From an uncultured Spartobacteria bacterium (GTDB lineage Bacteria; Verrucomicrobiota; Verrucomicrobiia; Chthoniobacterales; Terrimicrobiaceae): a stretch of 32,136 nucleotides of DNA. Location of the stretch: contig CALCJD010000040.1 in assembly GCA_937960895.1 (NCBI GenBank), forward strand, positions 1 through 32,136, given 5' to 3'. The position numbers were made by a program, and so were the translations under genes. Of this stretch, positions 24,349-32,136 are shown piece after piece. The notes beneath the pieces are model-generated. The model was not told the origin of the DNA and searched no databases. It worked only from the letters and a program-made list of their open reading frames with translations. The first letter of the stretch is position 1, and each line of letters opens with the position of its first letter.

Positions 24349-25893
24349 ATGTTCCCCCTGTCGCCGCGCCCCATTCCCTTTGCTTGCGCAAGATCATGGG
24401 CGGCTTGGATTCCGGCCGTCCTGTTTCCCCTTGTCGCGCCGGCGGAAACCCCGCGCGACCGCGTGCTGGCCGCCGTTGCCGAACTCGAGGCCGAAATCCA
24501 AAGGGAAATGCGCGAAACCGGCGTCCCCGGAGTGGCGGTCGCCGTCGTTTACAAGGACGAAGTCCTCTATGCAAAGGGCTTCGGCGTTCGCGAGGCGGGC
24601 CGTCCCGCCCCGGTGGATGCCGACACGGTTTTTCAACTGGCGTCCCTTTCGAAACCGGTCGGTTCGACGGTGCTGGCCGTTCTCATGGGGCGGGACGGCG
24701 GGATCCGCTGGGATTCCAAAATCAAGGACCTCGATCCCGACTTCGCCCTTGATGATCCGGAGGTCACCGCTCAACTGACCCTCGGCGATCTCTACAGTCA
24801 TCGCAGCGGACTGCCCGCCCATGTCGGCGACATTCTCGAGGACCTCGGATTTTCCCGGGAGGAAATTCTCCGGCGCCTTCGTTTCCAACCGCTGACGGGA
24901 GCGTTTCGGGAGTTCTACGCTTATACGAACTTTGGCATGACCGCGGGCGCGGTGGCGGCCGCAAAAAAGGCCGGCGTTCCCTGGGAGACGCTGTCCCGCC
25001 GCCTCCTTTACGAGCCGCTCGGCATGGATTCGAGCGGTTCGACGTTCGCCGATTTTCAGTCGCATGAGAACCGGGCGAGTGGACACCGGCGGGTGGACGG
25101 CCGATGGGTTCACCTTGAGCAGCGTCAGCCCGACGCCCAATCACCGGCCGGCGGGGTGAGTTCATCGGCCAACGACATGGCCCGGTGGATGCGGCTGCTT
25201 CTCAATGGCGGACGGTTCGAAGGACGGCCGCTCGTCGATCCGGCCGCCCTCGCGGAATCGCATCGGCCCCAGGCGGACACGGGCAACGGTTCTTACGGCT
25301 ACGGATGGAATGTCGCAAGAGATCGCAAGGCAGGACTGCGGCTGAGTCACTCGGGGGCATTTCTCCTGGGCGCCGGAACCTTCGTTTCGCTCGCGCCGGA
25401 CGACCAGCTCGGGGTGATCGTCCTCACCAACGGCGAACCCATCGGCCTCGCGGAGGCCCTGGCGGCCAATTTCATGGACAACGCCCTTCTCGGCAAACCG
25501 AGCCGCGACTGGCACACGCTCTTCCGGAAGACTTTCCAAAGGATGCACGACGGGGAATGGGCCATGTCGCGGCAATATGACGTTCCGCTTCCGAACCCGG
25601 CCCCGCCCCTGCCCGTCTCCGCCTATGTGGGAACTTATGCCAACGACTTTTATGGTCCGGCCAAAGTCGTCGAACGAAACAATGAACTGGTCCTTCTCCT
25701 CGGCCCGAACGCGAAAGCCTATCCGATGACCCACCGGGACGGAAATACGTTCACTTATGTGACGGACGGGGAAATGGGCGCGGGCCGTTCGGGCGTTTTC
25801 TTTGCCGTGGACGGCCAATCCGCTTCGGCGATGCGCATCGAGTTTTTTGATCGGGACGGAAACGGCACGCTGACCAAAGTCGGCGGGAATTAG
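24349..25893 (+). CDS. Exported serine hydrolase, beta-lactamase (class C)/penicillin-binding-protein-like
   Basis: A 514-residue protein from ATG at 24349; a TTG nine codons upstream is less likely. Residues 12-32 form a signal peptide. The catalytic SxxK is S99-L-S-K102 (QLASLSKPVGS), the YxN motif is Y192-T-N194 (FYAYTNFGM), and HSGAF later takes the place of the KTG box. The C-terminal 100 residues (YVGTYANDFYGP..., to the end) resemble the DUF3471-type beta domain common in these proteins. Members include esterases, D-aminopeptidases and peptidases; true antibiotic resistance is unusual, so I do not infer it. It begins 45 bp after the MscS gene. Confidence 0.9.
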   Translation: MFPLSPRPIPFACARSWAAWIPAVLFPLVAPAETPRDRVLAAVAELEAEIQREMRETGVPGVAVAVVYKDEVLYAKGFGVREAGRPAPVDADTVFQLASLSKPVGSTVLAVLMGRDGGIRWDSKIKDLDPDFALDDPEVTAQLTLGDLYSHRSGLPAHVGDILEDLGFSREEILRRLRFQPLTGAFREFYAYTNFGMTAGAVAAAKKAGVPWETLSRRLLYEPLGMDSSGSTFADFQSHENRASGHRRVDGRWVHLEQRQPDAQSPAGGVSSSANDMARWMRLLLNGGRFEGRPLVDPAALAESHRPQADTGNGSYGYGWNVARDRKAGLRLSHSGAFLLGAGTFVSLAPDDQLGVIVLTNGEPIGLAEALAANFMDNALLGKPSRDWHTLFRKTFQRMHDGEWAMSRQYDVPLPNPAPPLPVSAYVGTYANDFYGPAKVVERNNELVLLLGPNAKAYPMTHRDGNTFTYVTDGEMGAGRSGVFFAVDGQSASAMRIEFFDRDGNGTLTKVGGN

Positions 25894-26034
25894 GCGCGTT
25901 CCGAATCGGGTCCTTCACCCCCCGGGCTCTTCCCATGCGGCGCCCCGGTCCATGCCGCCCGTCCGGGAGAAACTTTGCCGGTCAATCACACCGTGCTTTA
26001 CGGAAAAAATGCGCCGGGCATGATAAGGGGACAT

Positions 26035-27708
26035 ATGCGTTTCTCCCTAGGCATTGACTACGGCACGAATTCCGTGCGCGCCCTGATTGTGGATTGCGCC
26101 ACCGGTGCGGAATTTGGCGTGGGTGTGGTGGATTATCCCAGCGGCCACCAGGGGATTCTGCTCGATAAAACCGACCACAATCTCGCCCGCCAAAATCCCG
26201 CGGATTACCTTTACGGCCTCGAACGCAGCGTGCGCGCGGCGCTTGCGGAGGCGTCCCGCAAGCCGGGGTTTTCCCCGGATGCGATTGTCGGCATCGGTGT
26301 CGACACCACCGGGTCGAGCCCCATTCCCGTCGACGCCTCCAATGTTCCCCTCGCCCTCGATCCAAAGTGGAAGGACAATCTGAATGCGCAATGCTGGCTG
26401 TGGAAGGATCACACCAGTCACCGGGAAGCCGCGGAGATCACCCGGCTGGCCGCCGAGCACCGGCCGCGGTTCATCGCCAAATGCGGCAACACCTATTCCT
26501 CCGAGTGGTTCTGGTCGAAAATCTGGCATTGCCGGAATGTCGCACCGGAAGTTTTTGACGCCGCCTTCAGTTGGGTTGAGCTGGCCGACTGGATCCCGTC
26601 CGTGTTGGCGGGGATCGGGGATCCGCGCCAGATCCGCCGCGGCGTCTGCATGGCGGGCCACAAGGCGCTCTACAGCGAAGAATGGGGAGGCCTGCCGGAC
26701 AAGGAATTCCTGAAACTGCTCGACCCCAAGATCGCCGACCTGCGCGAGCGCCTTTACGAAACCGCCTATGATGCCAGTCATGCCGCCGGCACGCTCTGCC
26801 CGGAATGGGCGGAAAAACTGGGGGTGAAGGCGGGCATCCCCGTGGCCATCGGCGAAATGGACGTGCATTACGGCGCCATCGGCAGCGGCGTGCGCGAAGG
26901 CACTCTTGTGAAGGTCATCGGCACCTCAACCTGCGACTGCGGCGTGCTGTCCGCCTCCACGAAGGCACCCGACATTCCGGGCATCTGCGGCATCGTCAAA
27001 GGGGCCATTCTGCCGGGCTATTACGGCATCGAAGCCGGCCAATCGGCCGTCGGCGACATTTTCAAATGGTGGGTGGAAGTTGTGTGCCAGGGGGATGCCT
27101 CGCTGCATGACACGCTGACCCGCGAGGCGCGGGAGCTGCGTCCGGGGCAGAGCGGCCTCCTGGCCCTCGACTGGAACAACGGCAACCGCACGATTCTGGT
27201 CGATCCCATGCTCACCGGCCTCCTGCTCGGCCAGACGTTGTACACCACCCGGGCGGAAATCTACCGGGCCCTGATCGAAGCGACCGCCTTTGGCGCCCGC
27301 GCCATCATTGAACGCATCAAGGAATACGGTGTGCCGGTGGAAAACGTGGTCTGCGCCGGAGGCATTGCGGAGAAGAATCCGTTTGCCATGCAGGTGTATG
27401 CCGACATCACCGGCTGCACCATCCGCGTGGCCGGTTCGGGCCAGGCATGCGCGCTGGGCGCCGCGGTGTCGGCGGCGGTCATTGCCGGCGTGCATCCGGA
27501 TTTCCCCGCCGCCCAGGCGGCCATGACGTCGCTGAAACCCGAGGCTTACGAACCCGACCCCGAACGGCAAAAGGTTTACGACGAACTCTACGCCCTCTAC
27601 CGTCAGGTCCATGACGCCTTCGGCGGCGTCAACCGATCCGCCGATCTGTCCCAGGTGATGAAAAAACTCATTGCCATCAAAACCCAGGCGTCGAAGGCCG
27701 TTCACTAA
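26035..27708 (+). CDS. araB: L-ribulokinase
   Basis: A 557-residue FGGY-family kinase from ATG at 26035; AAGGGGA just upstream supports this over a TTG 60 nt earlier. The ATPase fold is evident: FSLGIDYGTNSVRALIVD (phosphate 1), GVDTTGSSPIPVD, then VIGTSTCDCGV (phosphate 2), AGQSAVGDIFKWWV, and the C-terminal CAGGIAEKNPFAMQVYADITG with the adenosine motif GSGQACALGAAVSAAV. Length and motifs fit AraB rather than xylulokinase or glycerol kinase. It phosphorylates L-ribulose with ATP. araA follows 7 bp later and araD after that, forming a complete arabinose operon. No arabinose regulator or transporter is seen in the window. Confidence 0.96.
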   Translation: MRFSLGIDYGTNSVRALIVDCATGAEFGVGVVDYPSGHQGILLDKTDHNLARQNPADYLYGLERSVRAALAEASRKPGFSPDAIVGIGVDTTGSSPIPVDASNVPLALDPKWKDNLNAQCWLWKDHTSHREAAEITRLAAEHRPRFIAKCGNTYSSEWFWSKIWHCRNVAPEVFDAAFSWVELADWIPSVLAGIGDPRQIRRGVCMAGHKALYSEEWGGLPDKEFLKLLDPKIADLRERLYETAYDASHAAGTLCPEWAEKLGVKAGIPVAIGEMDVHYGAIGSGVREGTLVKVIGTSTCDCGVLSASTKAPDIPGICGIVKGAILPGYYGIEAGQSAVGDIFKWWVEVVCQGDASLHDTLTREARELRPGQSGLLALDWNNGNRTILVDPMLTGLLLGQTLYTTRAEIYRALIEATAFGARAIIERIKEYGVPVENVVCAGGIAEKNPFAMQVYADITGCTIRVAGSGQACALGAAVSAAVIAGVHPDFPAAQAAMTSLKPEAYEPDPERQKVYDELYALYRQVHDAFGGVNRSADLSQVMKKLIAIKTQASKAVH

Positions 27709-27715
27709 GAACCTT

Positions 27716-29224
27716 ATGAAATCCCTGTCCCCCGCTGAAATCTGGTTCCTCTGCGGCTCCCAGCACCTCTATGGCGAAGGTCCGCTCAAACAGGTGGCCG
27801 CCAATGCGCAGGCCGTGGTGGACGGACTGGCCCGTTCCAAACACCTGCCCCTGCCGCTGAAATTCAAGGCGGTGCTCACCACGCCGGACGAGGTGGCCCG
27901 CGCCTGCATCGACGCCAACTCCGATCCGGCCTGCGCCGGGCTCATCGTGTGGATGCACACCTTTTCGCCTTCGAAGATGTGGATCCGCGGTCTCACGGCC
28001 CTGAAGAAACCCTTCCTGCATCTGCATACGCAGTTCAATCGCGACCTGCCCTGGGGAACGATCGACATGGATTTCATGAATCTCAACCAGGCGGCGCACG
28101 GCGACCGCGAGGCGGGATTCCTGCACACCCGCCTGCGCCTGGGCCGCAAGGTGGTGGTGGGTCACTGGTCCGACGAAAACGTCCGGCAGCGCATCGGCGC
28201 CTGGATGCGGGCCGCCCGGGCCTGGCACGACTGGCAGGGCGCGCGGATCATCCGCTTCGGTGACAACATGCGCCAGGTGGCCGTGACCGAAGGCGACAAG
28301 GTGGCCGCCGAAATCAAGCTGGGCTTTTCCACCAACACCCATGGCGTGGGCGACCTGGCGGAACGCGTGAACGCGGTTTCGGAACAGGACATCACCGCGC
28401 TTTGCGCCGCGTACGAAAAACACTATGCCGTGGTTCCCGCCCTCCGCCGGGGGGGCAAACGCCACGACGAACTCCGTTACAGCGCGCGGCTGGAACTGGG
28501 GATGGCCGCCTTTCTCGAGGAATGCGGTGCGGTGGCGTTCACCGACACCTTTGAGGACCTGCACGGTCTCCGTCAGCTTCCCGGCATGGCCACGCAGCGC
28601 CTGATGGCCGCGGGTTACGGTTTCGGCGGCGAAGGCGACTGGAAAACGGCGGCGTTGGTTCGGGCCATGAAGGTGATGGCGCACGGTCTGCCCGGGGGAA
28701 CGTCCTTCATGGAGGACTACACCTATCACCTTTCGCCCAAGGGCCATCAGGTTCTGGGCGCACACATGCTGGAGATCTGTCCTTCGATTGCCGCGGGCAA
28801 ACCCCGGGTGGAAATTCATCCCCTCGGCATCGGCGGCAAGGAGGATCCGGTGCGTCTTGTTTTTGACGCCGCCCCCGGTCCCGCCGTCAACTCCTCCCTG
28901 GTCGATCTCGGCAACCGCTTCCGTCTTCTCGTCAACGAAGTCACCGCGCTCCGGCCGCCCAGAATGCCGAAGCTTCCCGTGGCACGGGCCCTCTGGCAAT
29001 GCCAGCCCGATTTCCAGACCGCATGTGAGGCCTGGATTCTCGCCGGCGGCGCCCACCACACGGGCTACAGCCAGGCCGTGACGGCGGAAATGCTCGGGGA
29101 CTTTGCCACCATCGCCGGAATCGAACTGGTGTCCATCGGCAAAGACACCACGCTTCCGCGCTTCAAACAGGACCTCCGGACCAACGAGGTGTATTATCAT
29201 CTGGCCGATGGATTCCGAAACTAG
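27716..29224 (+). CDS. araA: L-arabinose isomerase
   Basis: A 502-residue protein, the usual length of AraA, starting SLSPAEIWFLCGSQHLYG and carrying VWMHTFSPSKMWI, LLHLHTQFN-type HLHTQFNRDLPW, IRFGDNMRQVAVTEGDKV, FTDTFEDLHGL (metal Glu), YGFGGEGDWKTAAL (second metal Glu), GGTSFMEDYTYH and a C-terminal AGGAHHTGYSQAV (metal His). It converts L-arabinose to L-ribulose in a Mn-dependent reaction. It lies 7 bp after araB; the ribosome site is weak (AAGAA), suggesting coupling to araB translation. Confidence 0.97.
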   Translation: MKSLSPAEIWFLCGSQHLYGEGPLKQVAANAQAVVDGLARSKHLPLPLKFKAVLTTPDEVARACIDANSDPACAGLIVWMHTFSPSKMWIRGLTALKKPFLHLHTQFNRDLPWGTIDMDFMNLNQAAHGDREAGFLHTRLRLGRKVVVGHWSDENVRQRIGAWMRAARAWHDWQGARIIRFGDNMRQVAVTEGDKVAAEIKLGFSTNTHGVGDLAERVNAVSEQDITALCAAYEKHYAVVPALRRGGKRHDELRYSARLELGMAAFLEECGAVAFTDTFEDLHGLRQLPGMATQRLMAAGYGFGGEGDWKTAALVRAMKVMAHGLPGGTSFMEDYTYHLSPKGHQVLGAHMLEICPSIAAGKPRVEIHPLGIGGKEDPVRLVFDAAPGPAVNSSLVDLGNRFRLLVNEVTALRPPRMPKLPVARALWQCQPDFQTACEAWILAGGAHHTGYSQAVTAEMLGDFATIAGIELVSIGKDTTLPRFKQDLRTNEVYYHLADGFRN

Positions 29225-29230
29225 ACGGCG

Positions 29231-29249
29231 GGCGGGTTCACCACCCGCC
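29231..29249 (+). other. Intercistronic hairpin between araA and araD
   Basis: A perfect 7-bp stem GGCGGGT/ACCCGCC with loop TCACC begins 6 nt after the araA stop. It lacks a T tract, so it more likely stabilises the upstream message, or lowers downstream readthrough, than terminates transcription. A similar palindrome lies at 10185-10205. Confidence 0.45.
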
Positions 29250-29283
29250 GCCTGATTCCCACAACACTTCCCCACTCCCTGAT

Positions 29284-29973
29284 ATGAAATACAACTCCCT
29301 TCGCGAAGAATGCTGGGCGGCCAATGTCAGCCTGTCCAAAACCGGGCTCGCCGACATCACGTTTGGCAATGTGAGTGTCATCCACCGCGACGCCGGCGTG
29401 TTTGCCATCAAACCCAGCGGCGTCGATTATGACAAACTGACCCCCGAAGACATCGTCCTGGTGGACCTGGAGGGAAAAATCGTGGAAGGCGAACGCAGGC
29501 CCTCCTCCGACACGCCGACCCACCGGCGGCTTTACCAGGCCTTTGCGGACATCGGCGCCATCGTGCACACGCACTCCCGAAATGCCGTCGCGTTTGCCCA
29601 GGCGGGACGCGGCATTCCCTGTCTCGGCACGACCCACGCGGACTATTTTTACGGCGAGATTCCGGTGACCCGCCCCATGGCTCCGGAGGAAATCCTCGGC
29701 GACTACGAATGGGAAACCGGCAATGTGATTGTCGAGCGGTTCGGGAAACTTGATCCGAACCGGATGTTTGCCGTCCTCGTCCACGGTCACGGACCTTTCA
29801 CCTGGGGCCCCACCGGCGCGAAGGCCGTCGAGAATGCCCGGGCCCTGGAAATCGTCGCCGAGATGGCCCTCAAGGTGTTGCAATTGAATCCCGCCGCCTC
29901 GCCGATTTCCCCGTTCCTGCTCGACAAACATTTCTTCCGCAAACACGGGCCGGCGGCCTATTACGGGCAGTAA
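29284..29973 (+). CDS. araD: L-ribulose-5-phosphate 4-epimerase
   Basis: A 229-residue class II aldolase-family protein. Conserved features: FGNVSVIHRDAGVFAIKPSGVDYD (substrate phosphate loop), SSDTPTHRRLY (D76), HTHSRNA with zinc ligands H95 and H97, and VHGHGPFTWG with the third zinc His near 167-169. It converts L-ribulose 5-phosphate to D-xylulose 5-phosphate, which enters the pentose phosphate pathway. It is the last of araB-araA-araD, 59 bp after araA. Fuculose aldolases share the fold, but context decides for AraD. No obvious Shine-Dalgarno sequence. Confidence 0.96.
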   Translation: MKYNSLREECWAANVSLSKTGLADITFGNVSVIHRDAGVFAIKPSGVDYDKLTPEDIVLVDLEGKIVEGERRPSSDTPTHRRLYQAFADIGAIVHTHSRNAVAFAQAGRGIPCLGTTHADYFYGEIPVTRPMAPEEILGDYEWETGNVIVERFGKLDPNRMFAVLVHGHGPFTWGPTGAKAVENARALEIVAEMALKVLQLNPAASPISPFLLDKHFFRKHGPAAYYGQ

Positions 29974-30016
29974 GTTTTTGGTTTACGGCAGCCGTGCGCC
30001 GCATAGCCTTTGGGCC

Positions 30017-31366
30017 ATGTCCCAGATCGATGCGCTGCGTCAGGCCGTAAAACTTTCCCCTGACAACCTGCCCCTGCTCCTTCTGTTCGGCGAAACCTGC
30101 CTGCAGGAGTTTCACGCGGATGAGGCGGTGGCCGCCTTTCAGCAGATTCTCGCCCGCGAGCCCGAACACCGTCAGGCCCTCATCGGACTCGCCCGGGCGT
30201 TGCATCAAACGGGCAAGACGTCCGAGGCCATCGTGCGGCTGGAAAGCGTGGTGCAAAATCACCCCGACGATGCCGCCGCCTGGCTGCACCTCAGCCGCTT
30301 CCTCATGGCGGAGGGCCAGCGCGATCACGCCCGCGAGTGTTATGAAAAGAGCCTGAAGCTGCCCGGCGGACAGCAGGATCCCGGCCTGGAAAAGGAGCTC
30401 TTTTTCCAGCCCGAGTCCAAACCCAAGGGCCGGGTGACCAGCGAGGGATGGGAAACTCCGGAGACGGAAGGCGCGGGCGATTTCGGTCCGGGCGGGGAAT
30501 TTCTCGAGCGGCCGGATGTCACCTTCGGGGACGTGGGAGGCATGGATGCGGTGAAGGAGGAGATCCGCATGAAGATCCTTTATCCGCTGAAGAATCCCGA
30601 TCTCTTCAAGGCCTACGGCAAGAAGGCGGGCGGCGGCGTTCTGCTCTACGGACCTCCCGGATGCGGCAAGACGCTGATCAGTCGCGCCACCGCCGGAGAA
30701 ATCGAGGCGAACTTTCTCGCCATCGGCATCCACCAGATCCTCGATCTCTACATCGGTGAAAGCGAAAAGAACCTGCACCGCATCTTCGAAATGGCGCGCG
30801 ACCACGCGCCGGCCATCCTGTTTTTTGACGAAGTCGATGCCCTGGCGGCCGACCGCCGCGACATGCGCAAGAGCGCCGGACGCACCCTGATCAATCAGTT
30901 CCTGGCGGAAATGGATGGCAACGTCGCCAGCAACGAGGGCATTCTGATTCTCGGCGCCACCAACGCGCCGTGGCACATCGACCCGGCCTTCCGGCGTCCG
31001 GGCCGTTTCGACCGCATCCTGTTTGTGCCGCCGCCGGACGAAGCCGCCCGCGCCGCCATTTTCGAGGTCCTGTCGCGCGGCAAGCCGCTGCAGGGATTCA
31101 ATGCCAGGGAACTGGCCCAGAAAACAAAGGATTTTTCCGGCGCGGACCTGAAGGCCATCTTTGACCAGGCGGTGGAACGCAGCCTGGCCGCCGCCATGAA
31201 GTCGGGTCAGGTGGTGCCGATCACCCAGAAGGATCTGCTCAACGCCGCCAAAACGCTCAAGCCCTCCACCAAGGCCTGGTTCGAAAGCGCCAAAAACTAC
31301 GCGTTGTATTCGAATCAGGGCGGATTCTACAACGACGTGCTCGCCTTTCTCGGAATCAAGAAATGA
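30017..31366 (+). CDS. TPR-AAA+ ATPase (Cdc48/FtsH-like AAA module)
   Basis: A 449-residue protein from ATG at 30017. Residues 1-117 are three tetratricopeptide-type repeats (LRQAVKLSPDN, EAVAAFQQILAREPEH, EAIVRLESVVQNHPDD, HARECYEKSLKLP). A 50-residue acidic linker leads to a single classical AAA module: VTFGDVGGMDAVKEEI, Walker A GPPGCGKT (212-219), pore-loop region DLYIGESEKNLH, Walker B ILFFDEVDAL (267-276), sensor LGATNAP and arginine fingers in RRPGRFDRILF (R327, R330), then an alpha-helical lid. There is no protease domain. It probably remodels protein complexes, with the TPR part selecting partners. It overlaps the next gene by ATGA. Confidence 0.9.
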   Translation: MSQIDALRQAVKLSPDNLPLLLLFGETCLQEFHADEAVAAFQQILAREPEHRQALIGLARALHQTGKTSEAIVRLESVVQNHPDDAAAWLHLSRFLMAEGQRDHARECYEKSLKLPGGQQDPGLEKELFFQPESKPKGRVTSEGWETPETEGAGDFGPGGEFLERPDVTFGDVGGMDAVKEEIRMKILYPLKNPDLFKAYGKKAGGGVLLYGPPGCGKTLISRATAGEIEANFLAIGIHQILDLYIGESEKNLHRIFEMARDHAPAILFFDEVDALAADRRDMRKSAGRTLINQFLAEMDGNVASNEGILILGATNAPWHIDPAFRRPGRFDRILFVPPPDEAARAAIFEVLSRGKPLQGFNARELAQKTKDFSGADLKAIFDQAVERSLAAAMKSGQVVPITQKDLLNAAKTLKPSTKAWFESAKNYALYSNQGGFYNDVLAFLGIKK

Positions 31367-32136
31367 GCGCGGCGGCCGCCACCCAACGGGGACGCATCCT
31401 CCTCGAGCAACGCCGGTATCCGGAGGCGGAGAAATATTTTCGCGACGCCCTCGCGAATGATCCCAACGACCCGGAGGCCCTGTATTTCCTGGCCATCTGC
31501 CAGACCAACCAGGACCGCAACAAGGAGGCGCTGGAAACGATTGACCGGGCGCTTTCCGTCGCCCCGGACATGGCGGATTTTCATGCCCTGCGCGCTTTCG
31601 TCCTGATCGATCTGCGCCGGATCAACGAGTCCCTCAGGGCCTCGGAGGAAGCCCTCCGTCTGGAACCGGATTCCGATTTTGCCCTGACCGCCCGCGCGGC
31701 CGCGTTCCTGTCCCGCAATGAATGGGCCACCGCCGAAGCCGCCGCCCGGAAGGCGCTCGACATCAATCCGGAAAACTCCGTCGCCGCCAACCAACTGGCC
31801 CATGCGCTGCGCTTCCAGAACCGCCTCGAGGAAAGCGCCGAACAGACGTCCTACATGCTCTCGCAGGACCCGGAGAGCGGCGAAAACCACAGTACCGCCG
31901 GGTGGCTGGCCCTGCAGCGGGGGGATTCCCGCAAGGCGGAGGAACATTTTCTGGAGGCCCTGCGTCTGGATGCCGGAAACGAATCGGCGCGGCTTGGTCT
32001 CAAGGAGGCGTTCAAATCCCGTTCCGCCATCTATCGCTGGTATCTGAACTACTGCTTTTTCATGCAGCGATTCACCGCCGGCAAGCAATGGCTGGTCATC
32101 CTGGGCCTGCTGTTTGCGGTCAATATCGCCCCCCGG
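31363..32136 (+). CDS. TPR repeat membrane protein, partial (runs off the window)
   Basis: Open from ATG at 31363 to the last base, at least 258 codons with no stop. It begins MSAAAATQRGRILLEQRRY and is built of TPR units (PEAEKYFRDALANDPND, EALETIDRALSVAPD, ESLRASEEALRLEPD, AEAAARKALDINPEN, KAEEHFLEALRLDAGN). After about 225 residues comes SAIYRWYLNYCFFMQRF and a hydrophobic run WLVILGLLFAVNIA, the start of a membrane segment. Its ATG lies in the stop of the AAA+ gene (ATGA), so the two are coupled and are likely partners: a membrane TPR protein with a TPR-AAA+ ATPase. Confidence 0.85.
   Translation, partial: MSAAAATQRGRILLEQRRYPEAEKYFRDALANDPNDPEALYFLAICQTNQDRNKEALETIDRALSVAPDMADFHALRAFVLIDLRRINESLRASEEALRLEPDSDFALTARAAAFLSRNEWATAEAAARKALDINPENSVAANQLAHALRFQNRLEESAEQTSYMLSQDPESGENHSTAGWLALQRGDSRKAEEHFLEALRLDAGNESARLGLKEAFKSRSAIYRWYLNYCFFMQRFTAGKQWLVILGLLFAVNIAPR

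Noticed and set aside
24349..25893. A true antibiotic-resistance beta-lactamase
   Set aside because: SxxK and YxN are present, but the KTG box is replaced by HSG and the C-terminal domain fits esterase/peptidase-type relatives.

Overview
This window is about 32 kb of GC-rich bacterial chromosome. It is most likely from a member of the Verrucomicrobiota, perhaps Opitutales or a relative. That placement is inferred from one protein combining autotransporter-type beta-strand repeats with a C-terminal PEP-CTERM signal, from large glycoside-processing genes beside housekeeping genes, and from gene style; no rRNA or marker comparison was possible. I see no tRNA, rRNA, CRISPR array, transposase or prophage gene.

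Layout. (1) 1-2577, minus strand: two imperfect 64-bp direct repeats at the left edge, then a two-gene unit. The upstream gene is unusual: its protein carries the catalytic motifs of an archaeo-eukaryotic primase small subunit (PriS-like) and, further on, a cysteine pattern like the 4Fe-4S domain of the primase large subunit (PriL-like). It overlaps by 59 bp a metal-dependent TIM-barrel protein of the xylose isomerase/endonuclease IV superfamily. This pair is the best candidate here for an undescribed system. (2) 2964-5630, minus: a secreted 888-residue PEP-CTERM beta-repeat protein, divergent from a cyclase-family hydrolase (5847-6515), which meets a MocR-type GntR-aminotransferase regulator tail to tail. 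(3) 8429-10093: a small membrane protein, a cytochrome b562-like periplasmic protein, and a TauE/SafE-type permease interrupted by one in-frame TGA. (4) 10292-13881: a LacZ-type beta-galactosidase translationally coupled (ATGA) to a small secreted DUF3828-like protein, with alternative hairpins in the leader and a good intrinsic terminator after the pair. (5) 14226-18394, minus: an unusually long SMC protein with a small uncharacterised gene overlapping its stop. (6) 18526-25893, plus: M20 metallopeptidase, enolase with a strong terminator, a DivIC/FtsB-type divisome protein, release factor 2 with the classical +1 frameshift site, an MscS channel and an exported serine beta-lactamase-like hydrolase; a small zinc-ribbon membrane protein lies on the minus strand between the divisome gene and prfB. 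(7) 26035-29973, plus: a complete araB-araA-araD set. (8) 30017-32136, plus: a TPR-AAA+ ATPase coupled by ATGA to a TPR membrane protein that runs off the window.

How the parts fit. lacZ with araBAD suggests use of galactose- and arabinose-containing plant polysaccharides: the first trims terminal beta-galactosides, the second takes L-arabinose to D-xylulose 5-phosphate. smc, the divisome gene, prfB and eno form a core-genome block. The smc/M20 divergent gap holds two near-identical 18-bp elements, each containing a match to the DnaA-box consensus. All functional statements rest on motifs read by eye; no database search was run.
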